From positions 124,001 through 188,000 of the forward strand of contig NZ_NFJL01000004.1 of NCBI RefSeq assembly GCF_002159835.1: a stretch of DNA of 64,000 nucleotides, in the 5' to 3' direction. The notes under the pieces are model-generated. The model ran no database searches. It saw nothing but the letters and a program-made list of their open reading frames with translations, and was not told the origin of the DNA. Position numbers and translations under genes: made by a program. Within the stretch, counting starts at the first letter, position 1; each line of letters opens with the position of its first letter. This document shows positions 53,773 to 62,315 of this stretch, one piece after another. The DNA is from Blautia sp. An249 (GTDB lineage Bacteria > Bacillota > Clostridia > Lachnospirales > Lachnospiraceae).

Positions 53773-54360
53773 TTATCTCCCCGCAAGTTCCAGAATCATC
53801 TGGATGCATTTTTCATATCCCAGTTCACTGCTGTTTAGACACAGGGTATAATTCCCCGCATATCCCCATTCCTCATCCGTGTAATATTTATAGTGAATGC
53901 TTCTCTTTTTGTCTGTGGATTTCATACGTTTCTGAGCTTCCGCCTCAGACAGGTGATACAGCTCCATAATCCTCTTTACTTTCTGGCTCCAGTTCCCGCT
54001 GATGAACACATGAAGGCCGTCGTCCCATTCCCTCAGAATATGATCTGCGCACCTTCCCACGATTACACAGGGGCCCTTTTCTGCTGCTTCGATAATTATC
54101 TTTCTCTGTACCGAATACATGTAGTCTTCCAATGACTGTCCGGTAGCATTTCTTCCCACAAATGCATAGCTCAGAATACTTTTCGTGGGAGAATACTCCC
54201 CCTTTTCTTCTACAAATCTGGGAGAAAATCCGGTCTCTTCCGCTACTTTTGCAATTATCTCCTTATCGTAGAACTCCATCCCGGCGCGTCTGGCAATCTC
54301 CTCTCCGATATACCTTCCTCCGCTTCCGAACTCTCTGCTGATAGTAATAATTTTCTTCAT
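53773..54360 (-). CDS. Cytidylate-kinase-like family protein
   Basis: 195 residues from the ATG giving MKKIITISREFGSGGRYIGEEIA (GGAGGGG 6-7 bases upstream). P-loop EFGSGGRYIGEEIARRAG replaces the usual GxGKS/T. The YSVQRKIIIEAAEKGPCVIVGRCADHIL segment is typical of the family. These proteins are common in Lachnospiraceae; the true substrate is not known. It overlaps no functional gene but starts 2 bp after the MATE pseudogene. Confidence 0.88.
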   Translation of the reverse strand: MKKIITISREFGSGGRYIGEEIARRAGMEFYDKEIIAKVAEETGFSPRFVEEKGEYSPTKSILSYAFVGRNATGQSLEDYMYSVQRKIIIEAAEKGPCVIVGRCADHILREWDDGLHVFISGNWSQKVKRIMELYHLSEAEAQKRMKSTDKKRSIHYKYYTDEEWGYAGNYTLCLNSSELGYEKCIQMILELAGR

Positions 54361-54362
54361 AG

Positions 54363-55023
54363 TCACCCCTCCAATCCTTGAATTTTCTTCCTTTGAATCC
54401 GTTTCATTAAAACACAGGCAATGACTGCGGTTGCCGCTTCTGTAACAGGGAAGGTCCACCATACAAGCCAGACTTTTTCCGATGATGCAGCAGCGATTTC
54501 AGCCAGTCCCCAGGCTACCTTATAAAACAGTCCGTAAGCAGTAACTGCCGTCTCTCCAATGGTTCCCAGAATCAGATTCAGCCCGTAAGTCATCACCGAC
54601 ATCAGCGCCTGGGCAATAATTGCCGGCAGTCCAATGGCGTAGATTCCTCCTACAATTTTCCCTTCTGGTTTTATATAGGAAATCCTGTTTTTTATTTCTT
54701 TATTATACCGTAAATGAAAGAGAAATGCCAGCGCCATAGACACAATCTGACCGATGACTGTAGCATAGGCAGCGCCTTTTACCCCCATCTCGGGGAATCC
54801 CAGATACCCGTAAATAAAGATCGGATCCAGGATCACATTGGTAAGCGCTCCTGCAATCTGTGCAATTGTTGAATTTTTCCCTCATGTTAGATACAAACGC
54901 ACTGTCCACAATGTTATAAACTGCCTGCAGTACCATAGACAGAATCATGGGAATTCCCATGGTAAGCATTAACTTATTTACCTTCGTTGTTCCCATTTTA
55001 CTCATAGATTCCTGTGTTTTCAT
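54363..55023 (-). pseudogene. MATE efflux gene decayed by two internal deletions
   Basis: Begins like an intact MATE protein (MKTQESMSKMGTTKVNKLML, then MVLQAVYNIVDSAFVSNM), but after about 47 codons the frame shifts and a long section is missing; the second half resumes with [21 protein letters not shown] in another frame. A later section is also missing, because [16 protein letters not shown] joins directly to the C-terminal end. Only about 220 of the usual 450 residues remain. The RBS (GGGAGG) is intact. It should not make a working transporter. Confidence 0.8.
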
Positions 55024-55079
55024 TTTGACCTCCCTAAATTAACTTATAATCTGGAGACTTTAGGAAAGCTGCCACAACC

Positions 55080-55119
55080 AAAAAAAGATGCGTAAACCCT
55101 CATCTGGATTTACGCATCT
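55080..55119 (-). terminator. Terminator in the leader of the MATE pseudogene
   Basis: Minus strand AGATGCGTAAA / TTTACGCATCT stem followed by seven T residues (55080-55086). A possible promoter, TTGACA (55160-55165), 17 bp, TAATTT (55137-55142), sits before it, inside the end of the phosphatase gene. It either ends the upstream operon or attenuates the MATE gene. Confidence 0.7.
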
Positions 55120-55154
55120 CGCTACTCGATAAAATAAAATTATCAGATTTGAAT

Positions 55155-55796
55155 TTAATTGTCAAGTCTTTGCCGTTCCTGAAAATTTCCTGTAATATCC
55201 AGGGCTTCTTCTGCTAAAGTAAATTCTCCTTCCCGGCATATTACCACTGTCACACAGCAGTTTTTCTGCTCTTTTCCATCCCAGAATCTGGCCGGCGGCC
55301 AGTGATTTACTGTACAGATCATCCCCCGGATAAGAGCTCCGTGGGCTGCGATTAAAACATAGTCCTGCTCCTTTTCCAGAGGGAGGATCTGTTCCTTAAG
55401 GAAGCTGCGGCACCGCCTGAGTAATGCAGAGATGGACTCTCCTCCTTCAGACGGGAGGTACTTTCCGGGCGCATGGAAATAAGAATACAGATTCAAATCC
55501 GGCCGGCCATGAATCAGAGGGAGGGACTGTCCCTCGTCTTCCCCATAAGAAATTTCTTTCAATCGGTCGTCTTCATATAAAGGGCATTCTCTACCTTTCA
55601 GCAGAATTTCAGCCGTTTCTCTTGCCCGCAGCATTGGGCTTGTAAAAGCCGTCTTAAAGGGAATCGGGGACAGACAGCGGGCTGCCGCCTGTGCCTGTCG
55701 GCGGCCCTGTTCGTTAAGAGGATTATCTGCCTGACCTTGTATCCTGCCTTCTTTATTCCATTTCGTTTCCCCGTGTCTGACAAAATACAGTCTCAT
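55155..55796 (-). CDS. Histidine phosphatase family protein (GpmB/CobC-like)
   Basis: 213 residues, RHG motif YFVRHGETKWNKEGRIQGQADNPL with catalytic His9, and the second His in LIAAHGALIRGMI. It removes phosphate from sugars or phosphoglycerate-like compounds. The start lies only 3 bp after the stop of the ribose-type permease, so it is the last gene of the operon and perhaps acts on a phosphorylated sugar of that pathway. Confidence 0.87.
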   Translation of the reverse strand: MRLYFVRHGETKWNKEGRIQGQADNPLNEQGRRQAQAAARCLSPIPFKTAFTSPMLRARETAEILLKGRECPLYEDDRLKEISYGEDEGQSLPLIHGRPDLNLYSYFHAPGKYLPSEGGESISALLRRCRSFLKEQILPLEKEQDYVLIAAHGALIRGMICTVNHWPPARFWDGKEQKNCCVTVVICREGEFTLAEEALDITGNFQERQRLDN

Positions 55797-55799
55797 TTC

Positions 55800-56783
55800 T
55801 TATTTCCTGAAGAAAATCCGTTTCATTTTTTCTTTAATTACCGGATTGTCTTTGATGGCGTCAATAAATACGGCAATCAGCACAACGGCGCCTGTTACAA
55901 TAGTTTCCCAGTAGGAAGAAATCCGCAGGAGGGTAATACAGGTACTGATTACACTGCTTAACAGACCACCGATGATGGTGCCTACTACGCTTCCTACACC
56001 TCCTGCCATGGACGTTCCGCCCAGCACGGCTGCCGTAATGGAATCCATCTGCCAGCTCTCGCCGATGCTGGCCTGGAAGGAAGCCAGTTTACAGGCCATT
56101 AACACGCCTGCAATGGCAGAGAGGAAACCGCTCAGGCAGTAAACCAGCATTTCGATTCTTTCTGTGGGGATACCCACGATTTTCGCACAGTTTCTGTTTC
56201 CGCCCAGGGCGTAGATATAGCGTCCCACTTTCGTTTTTTTCAGCATAATGGTAAGCAGGATACAGATCACTGCCATAATAATTACAATATTGGGAAGGAA
56301 GCCGCCGATTACTCCATTTGCCAGGGTTTCTGCGGATTCGGCCATCCCTGTAATGGGCATGCCTTTTGTGATAACATATACAATGCCTTTATAAATTTCC
56401 ATGGTTGCCAGAGTTACAATAAAGGGCGTCATCTTAAAATAAGCAATGAAAAATCCGTTTACAGCGCCCAGACCGATTCCTATCAGGCTGGAAAGAACAA
56501 TGGCCAGGTAGGGATTGATTCCATAGTTCACCATGAAAATCGCTCCGAACATCCCGCAGACCGATCCGATAGTTGCTACAGACAGGTCAATGCCGCCCGT
56601 CAGCAGGACAATGGTCTGCCCGAATCCTACAATGATGACGAAGGCTGCCGCCCTGGTCAGGGTACTCATGTTGTAAGCGGTAAAAAAGTTACCTGTTGTA
56701 ATATGTACAATAATTCCCACTAATATGGTTACAATTAATACCATACCGGCTGTAGATTTAAAGAATTTCGTTACTTTATTCAT
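55800..56783 (-). CDS. Ribose/sugar ABC transporter permease (RbsC-like)
   Basis: 327 residues with about ten helices. Typical GGIDLSVATIGSVCGM and GGTSMAGGVGSVVGTIIGGLL motifs of CUT2 permeases. Works with the ATPase and binding protein upstream. Substrate probably a pentitol or pentose. Confidence 0.93.
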   Translation of the reverse strand: MNKVTKFFKSTAGMVLIVTILVGIIVHITTGNFFTAYNMSTLTRAAAFVIIVGFGQTIVLLTGGIDLSVATIGSVCGMFGAIFMVNYGINPYLAIVLSSLIGIGLGAVNGFFIAYFKMTPFIVTLATMEIYKGIVYVITKGMPITGMAESAETLANGVIGGFLPNIVIIMAVICILLTIMLKKTKVGRYIYALGGNRNCAKIVGIPTERIEMLVYCLSGFLSAIAGVLMACKLASFQASIGESWQMDSITAAVLGGTSMAGGVGSVVGTIIGGLLSSVISTCITLLRISSYWETIVTGAVVLIAVFIDAIKDNPVIKEKMKRIFFRK

Positions 56784-56802
56784 TTTTGTAAAAACCTCCT
56801 CA

Positions 56803-58299
56803 TCACTGAAATGCCACTTTCAATACATCTTCCTGGGTAACAAGATCAACATCATCAAGATAACCGCTGATCCTGCCCCGATGAACGACCATGATTCTGT
56901 CCGCCAGCGCCAGCACTTCTTCCATTTCAGAGGAAATTACAACAACAGATACGCCATTGTCCGCCAGTTCTCTGATTAACTGATGAATCTCGCCTTTTGC
57001 ATTTACGTCAATACCCCGTGTAGGCTCATCCAGAATCAGCATTTTAATTCCCTTTGCCATCCAGCGGGCTACAATTACTTTCTGCTGATTACCGCCGGAA
57101 AGATTTTTAATTAATGTCTCCCGGGAAGCTGTTTTTATTTTAAAGGATTTGATATATTCTTCTGTAAGATCCGCCGCCTGTTTCCAGTCAATGAGGCCGT
57201 GTTTCTTCAGTTTATCATAAGAGGGCAGCAGCATGTTTTCCATCACAGACATACTGGGCGTTATGCCGTCGTGCCTTCTCTCCTCTGAAACATACCCCAT
57301 TCCCTGGTTAATAGCATCAATGGGAGATTTAATAGGTACTTCTTTTCCTTCAATCAGAATTTTGCCGCCCGGCTCTTTTTCCGTAATACCGAAAACACAT
57401 TTGAAAATTTCTGTTCTGCCTGCGCCTACCAGCCCTGCCACACAGAGGATCTCCCCTTTGCGTATCCGGAAATTCACATCTTCAAATTCCCCTTTTCTGG
57501 TCAGGTGCTGTGCTTCCAGAAAGACTTCTTCCGATACCTGTCTTTTGACCCTCTGGGTCTTCTTTACTTCTTTTCCTGCCATCAGATTAATCATCTGATC
57601 CTTAGTAATCTCTGAAACCGGGACCTCCTTTACCAGACATCCGTCTTTCATAATCGTGATTCGGTCACACTGTTCCATAATTTCGTCCAGGTGGTGGGAA
57701 ATGAAAACCATTGCCGTGCCGCCTTTTTTCAGCTCCTGCATGGAACGGAACAGGCTCTCTGTCTCCTTGTTGGTCAGAACGGCCGTAGGCTCGTCCAGAA
57801 TCAGAACCTTCGGATGATAAGCCAGAGCTCTGGCGATAGATACCAGCTGCTGATAAGCGGCTGAGAGATTTTTCACCGGCTGGCTTACGTCCACTTTTAC
57901 CTCCAGAATCTGAAGCAGTCTTTCAGCTTCCTGTTCTGCCAGTTTCCAGTTAATCAGACCTTTCCCCACTTCGTTTCCCAGAAAAATATTTTCTGCCACG
58001 CTGGCTTCCGGAATCAGATTCAGCTCCTGGGGAACCAGAACAATATTCTTTTTCAGCGCTTCTTTGGGAGAGGAAAACCGAATCGGTTTTCCCTCCATAT
58101 ATACTTCTCCGCTGTCACAGTAAAACTGCCCGGTCAGAACATTCATCAGCGTACTTTTCCCAGCTCCGTTTTCACCGATCAGAGCGTGAATCTCACCCTT
58201 TCTCAGCTTCAGGGAAACTCTGTCAAGAGCCTTTGTCCCAGGGAAGGTTTTCACAATGTCCCTCATTTCTATTACATATTCATTCTCGCTACTGTGCAT
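56803..58299 (-). CDS. Ribose/sugar ABC transporter ATPase (RbsA-like)
   Basis: About 498 residues from the ATG giving MHSSENEYVIEMRDIVKTF, chosen for a GGAG 9 bases upstream; an ATG three codons earlier is also possible. Two ATPase domains: Walker A GENGAGKSTLMNV in the first, degenerate GLVGAGRTEIFKC in the second; signatures NLSAAYQQLVSIARAL and NLSGGNQQKVIVARWM. It overlaps the end of the binding-protein gene by 11 bp. Confidence 0.92.
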   Translation of the reverse strand: MHSSENEYVIEMRDIVKTFPGTKALDRVSLKLRKGEIHALIGENGAGKSTLMNVLTGQFYCDSGEVYMEGKPIRFSSPKEALKKNIVLVPQELNLIPEASVAENIFLGNEVGKGLINWKLAEQEAERLLQILEVKVDVSQPVKNLSAAYQQLVSIARALAYHPKVLILDEPTAVLTNKETESLFRSMQELKKGGTAMVFISHHLDEIMEQCDRITIMKDGCLVKEVPVSEITKDQMINLMAGKEVKKTQRVKRQVSEEVFLEAQHLTRKGEFEDVNFRIRKGEILCVAGLVGAGRTEIFKCVFGITEKEPGGKILIEGKEVPIKSPIDAINQGMGYVSEERRHDGITPSMSVMENMLLPSYDKLKKHGLIDWKQAADLTEEYIKSFKIKTASRETLIKNLSGGNQQKVIVARWMAKGIKMLILDEPTRGIDVNAKGEIHQLIRELADNGVSVVVISSEMEEVLALADRIMVVHRGRISGYLDDVDLVTQEDVLKVAFQ

Positions 58300-59392
58300 T
58301 CCCTTCATCTCCATATAACATCTCAATGTATTTATCTGCATCATCTGCAAAAACAGATGTGGAGCCTACATTTGTGGATTCCTCTACGGTTTCCCCGTCG
58401 ATTGTCATAACTGCATCATAGATTAATTTGTATCCCATGTCGTAGCAGTTCTGCACCTGAGCCACATATAAAGTACCGTCCTTTAAGTATTCCAGAGTTC
58501 TTAAGTCATGATCCATGCCGCCGATTACAATGTCGCCTGATTTTCCTGCGTCCTTGACTGCCTGGCAGGCGCCTACCGGATTAGACATATTGTTGCAGAG
58601 GATTCCGCCTAAGTCCGGATATGCCTGGAGCCAGGATTCGGTGATGCTGATAGCCTTTTCCACGGAGTCATCGTCACGCTGTTCATCCACTATTTCAATG
58701 TCCGGATATTGGGCGATGGTATCTTTAAATCCTTCCAGACGTTCCTCGTGGGAAGCGGCTCCCATGGTTCCGGAAAGAATGGCGATCTGACCTTTTCCGC
58801 CCATCTTTTCACACACAGCTTCTGCAAGAGCGCATCCGTCATTATAATTATCTGTATTGCCTACGAAAAAGGCTCTGTCGCTGTCTTCCACATCGGAGCT
58901 GGCGAAGGTTGCCACCGGCACCCCTGCGGATACAGCTTCATTAATCGCCTTTGCAGTTGTCTCCGGCTGGTTTACATCTACAGCAATCAAATCATAGCCC
59001 TGGCCCACAGCAGTTTCAATGGAGTTTACCTGGTCAACTGCATCCGGCTGTGCCGGTCCGTACCATTCGTAGTCAATGGTAACGCCTTTTTCTTCCATAT
59101 CGGCTACTGCCGCATCCACACCGCTTTTTATGGCGTCATACCAGCTATGGATGTTTTTGTATGTACAGTAAATCTTATAGCTGTCTTTTTTTGGCTCATA
59201 ACTGGTATCAAAACCGGCGTCTGCCAGATCCGTTTTTCCTGTGGCGCTGTCCCCTGCCTTGGCTGTGGTTGCAGACTCTGTGCCGGACTGCGCATCGGAA
59301 CCTTCGGTATCGCCGGAACCGCCGCAGCCTGCCAGTACGGAAACTGCAAGAATTGCTGATAAAGCTGCTGTGATAAATCTTTTCTTAAACAT
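58289..59392 (-). CDS. Sugar-binding lipoprotein of a ribose-type ABC transporter
   Basis: 367 residues from the ATG giving MFKKRFITAALSAIL (GGGAGGA upstream). Lipobox LAGC, then a Ser/Thr/Asp-rich linker and a periplasmic-binding-protein fold (family 1/ribose): YDLIAVDVNQPETTAKAINEA, FVGNTDNYNDG, GQIAILSGTMGAASHEERLEGF. It gives specificity to the transporter; the residues do not tell which pentose or pentitol. Confidence 0.92.
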   Translation of the reverse strand: MFKKRFITAALSAILAVSVLAGCGGSGDTEGSDAQSGTESATTAKAGDSATGKTDLADAGFDTSYEPKKDSYKIYCTYKNIHSWYDAIKSGVDAAVADMEEKGVTIDYEWYGPAQPDAVDQVNSIETAVGQGYDLIAVDVNQPETTAKAINEAVSAGVPVATFASSDVEDSDRAFFVGNTDNYNDGCALAEAVCEKMGGKGQIAILSGTMGAASHEERLEGFKDTIAQYPDIEIVDEQRDDDSVEKAISITESWLQAYPDLGGILCNNMSNPVGACQAVKDAGKSGDIVIGGMDHDLRTLEYLKDGTLYVAQVQNCYDMGYKLIYDAVMTIDGETVEESTNVGSTSVFADDADKYIEMLYGDEGNAQ

Positions 59393-59447
59393 CTGTTTTC
59401 CTCCCAATCCTAAATTCTGTTTTCTGCCCCATCTAAGATGGTTTTCC

Positions 59448-60491
59448 TTACATCTTGATCACTGCTTTAATAATTTCATCTTTATGATTCATGCTGTCTT
59501 CCAGAGCCTGGATGCAGTCTTTAAAATCAAACACATGAGATACAATTTTCTTTAAAGGAATCATTCCGGTCTCTACGGCTTTGATCGCTTTCGGCCACAG
59601 GTTTCTGTAACGGTATACGGAATAGATGGTTCCTTCCATGGCGTTTAATGTGGCGATGTCAAGCTCCAGCACAGGTTCCGGGGAAACACCCACCAAGGTT
59701 ACTTTACCTGCCCTCTTAATTAAACGACAGCTCTGCAGCGTTGTAATTCTGTTTCCGGCACATTCGTATACCTGATCGGCGCCTCCTCCCGGAAGGGTCT
59801 TAGCAAACTCTTCAATGCTTTCTCTTGTACTGTTAAAGACTCTGGTTGCTCCTACTTCCATAGCTTTTTCCAGCCGTTTATCCAATACATCAGCCACATA
59901 GATTTCGCTGACCCCTCTTGCCTTCAGGCTCATAATGGTGCACAGCCCGATGCATCCGCTGCCCAGTACAATCGCAGTCTCTCCCACTTTTGCATTTGAC
60001 AGTTCTGTTGCATGAAGTCCTACACTTAAAGGTTCAATCAGTCCGCCTTCCATGGTTCCCACATTCTCCGGCAGTTTATAGCACATACTGGCATCATGTA
60101 CGCAGTAGTCAGCAAATACGCCGTCTCTCTCCCCTGGAATGGCAAGCATTTTAATATTCTGACACAGATTATAATGTCCGCTGCGGCAGTCCGGACAGGT
60201 TCCGCATGGTACCGCAGGTTCGATGGATACCTTGTCTCCTATCTCAAATCCTTCTACCCCTTCTCCGATGTCCGTTACCACGCCCCCGGGTTCATGGCCC
60301 AGGGCAAGAGGACCGTCCAGTTCCCAGTTAGCCAGTCTTCCTTCCTGATAGAAATGAAGGTCAGAACCGCAGACACCTACATATTCCAGTTTAATCTGAA
60401 GTTCTCCTTTTCCCGGCTGAGGGATCTCACGCTCTGTCCATTCCAGTTTCTGCTTGCCCGTCAATACACATACTTTCATTTTACCCTGCAT
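59448..60491 (-). CDS. Zinc-dependent polyol (sorbitol/xylitol-type) dehydrogenase
   Basis: 347 residues, medium-chain dehydrogenase. Catalytic zinc: VGVCGSDLHFY and GHEPGGVV; structural zinc: the four Cys of CGTCPDCRSGHYNLC. NAD-binding VLGSGCIGLCTIMSLKARG. With the sugar kinase and transketolase beside it, it most likely oxidises a pentitol such as xylitol to a ketose. RBS AGGAGG. Confidence 0.9.
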   Translation of the reverse strand: MQGKMKVCVLTGKQKLEWTEREIPQPGKGELQIKLEYVGVCGSDLHFYQEGRLANWELDGPLALGHEPGGVVTDIGEGVEGFEIGDKVSIEPAVPCGTCPDCRSGHYNLCQNIKMLAIPGERDGVFADYCVHDASMCYKLPENVGTMEGGLIEPLSVGLHATELSNAKVGETAIVLGSGCIGLCTIMSLKARGVSEIYVADVLDKRLEKAMEVGATRVFNSTRESIEEFAKTLPGGGADQVYECAGNRITTLQSCRLIKRAGKVTLVGVSPEPVLELDIATLNAMEGTIYSVYRYRNLWPKAIKAVETGMIPLKKIVSHVFDFKDCIQALEDSMNHKDEIIKAVIKM

Positions 60492-60512
60492 CTTAAATAC
60501 CTCCTGTTTTCC

Positions 60513-61454
60513 TTAATAAGCCTTTCTGGCAATTAATTTTTTCACCTGTTCTGCAATTCCCGGAACATCCATGTGATAGTAAGCAAAAACTTCACTGTCT
60601 GTTCCGTTGGGAACGTCTTCATCGGGTATTCCCAGAATCTTCATGGGAACCGCCTGATTTTCACTGACTACCTCGGCCACACTTCCCCCCAGGCCGCCGT
60701 ATTCACTGTGTTCTTCTAATGTAAGGATACATCCGCATTCCTTCGCCGCCTCCAGAACCGCTTCCTGATCCAACGGCTTGATAGTGTGCATATCGTATAC
60801 CCTCACATGGATTCCTTCCTCTTCCAGCGCTTTTGCCGCTTCCAGAGCTCTCCATACCAACTGTCCGCAGGCAATAATGGCTGCGTCTTTTCCTTCATAC
60901 CATTTTACAGCTTTTCCGATTTCCACCTTTGTTTCTTTTTCATAAATCACCGGTACAGCTCCTCTTCCGGTACGGATATAAGCCGGAGTGTCGATCTTCA
61001 GCATTTCCTCCACAAGGCCTCTCATCTGATTAGCGTCTGACGGAATCTCCACAATCATTCCCGGAATGGCTCTCATCAGAGCTATATCCTGCAGGGAATG
61101 ATGGGTAGCTCCCAGAGCTCCATAGCTGAGCCCTCCGCTGATTCCCACAATCTTAACATTATTATGGGAATAAGCCATATCCACTTTCACCTGTTCTGCA
61201 GAGCGCATACTATAAAAGCTGGCAGGCCCGATGGCGTATACCTTCTTTCCCATACTGGCCATTCCTGCTGATACGGTCACTGCATTCTGCTCCGCAATTC
61301 CCATCTCCACAAACTGCTCCGGCAGTTCGGTCGGATAGCTTCCTAAAGACGCGGAACCCCGGGAATCTGTACAAACCACAACAATATCTTTATCCTTTTT
61401 CGCTTCTTCCAGGATTTTCTCTGAAAAAGCGCCTCTGCATGTTTCTTTCTCCAT
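60513..61454 (-). CDS. Transketolase, C-terminal subunit
   Basis: 313 residues; pyrimidine-binding and C-terminal domains of transketolase (FVEMGIAEQNAVTVSAGMASMGKKVYAIG, VRVYDMHTIKPLDQEAVLEAAKE). It pairs with the N-terminal subunit, whose stop overlaps its start (TAATG). Split transketolases of this kind transfer two-carbon units from xylulose 5-phosphate and related ketose phosphates. Confidence 0.93.
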   Translation of the reverse strand: MEKETCRGAFSEKILEEAKKDKDIVVVCTDSRGSASLGSYPTELPEQFVEMGIAEQNAVTVSAGMASMGKKVYAIGPASFYSMRSAEQVKVDMAYSHNNVKIVGISGGLSYGALGATHHSLQDIALMRAIPGMIVEIPSDANQMRGLVEEMLKIDTPAYIRTGRGAVPVIYEKETKVEIGKAVKWYEGKDAAIIACGQLVWRALEAAKALEEEGIHVRVYDMHTIKPLDQEAVLEAAKECGCILTLEEHSEYGGLGGSVAEVVSENQAVPMKILGIPDEDVPNGTDSEVFAYYHMDVPGIAEQVKKLIARKAY

Positions 61455-62287
61455 TATCTCAACTCCTCCCGATATTGCTTCATTGCTGTTTCCATTGCTT
61501 CTACCTGTTCCTTCGTAGGCACTTTATGGTGCCATCCGGCCTGATTCTCTGCACATGCAAGCCCTTTTCCTTTGGTAGTGTTAGCAATGATGCAGACCGG
61601 AGTTTTCTCCTCAACCGTATCAAGGGCTTCAAATATTTCATCATAATTATGGCCGTCTATTACAAGGGTTTTAAATCCGAATGCCTCCGTCTTTTCTTTC
61701 AGATTTTCCAGAGGCATTACATCCTCTGTGTCGCCGCTGATCTGAAGATGATTTCTGTCAATAATCCAGGTCAGATGGTTCAGATGAAACTTGGATGCCG
61801 CCATCGCCGCTTCCCAGTTGCTTCCTTCTGCCAGCTCTCCGTCTCCGGTAAGGACAAATACCCGGTTGTCTTTCCCGTTCTTTTTCAGCGCCAGCGCCAT
61901 TCCTGCCGCCAGACCCAGTCCGTGGCCCAGAGAACCTGTATTGGCTTCCACTCCTTTAATTTTTTTATTGGGATGTCCTCCCAGTTTTGCCCCGAATGTT
62001 CCGAACTGGTCTAATTCTTCCTGGCTGACATAGCCGTACTCAGACAGAACAATATAATAGGCTTCTGCGGCATGTCCTTTACTTAAAATAAAATGATCTC
62101 TCTGGGTCCAGTCCGGATTTTGCGGATCGTGCTTCATGTAGTCAAAAACAGAAACTAAAATATCAGCCTCTGATAAATCTCCCCCAATGTGTCCCCCTTT
62201 TCCGTTGTAAATCAACTCCACGGTTTTTGTCCGTACATCTGCCGCCTGAAGCATAAGCTGTTTTTTATGCTCTTGTGTAAGTTTCAT
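61454..62287 (-). CDS. Transketolase, N-terminal subunit
   Basis: 277 residues from the ATG giving MKLTQEHKKQLML (AAGGAGGAGG upstream). TPP-binding GDGELAEGSNWEAAMAAS ending in IIDRN, and GSLGHGLGLAAGMAL. It forms the first half of a split transketolase with the next gene. Confidence 0.94.
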   Translation of the reverse strand: MKLTQEHKKQLMLQAADVRTKTVELIYNGKGGHIGGDLSEADILVSVFDYMKHDPQNPDWTQRDHFILSKGHAAEAYYIVLSEYGYVSQEELDQFGTFGAKLGGHPNKKIKGVEANTGSLGHGLGLAAGMALALKKNGKDNRVFVLTGDGELAEGSNWEAAMAASKFHLNHLTWIIDRNHLQISGDTEDVMPLENLKEKTEAFGFKTLVIDGHNYDEIFEALDTVEEKTPVCIIANTTKGKGLACAENQAGWHHKVPTKEQVEAMETAMKQYREELR

Positions 62288-62315
62288 AGAAACCTCCTCC
62301 TTCATTTGTTGCATT

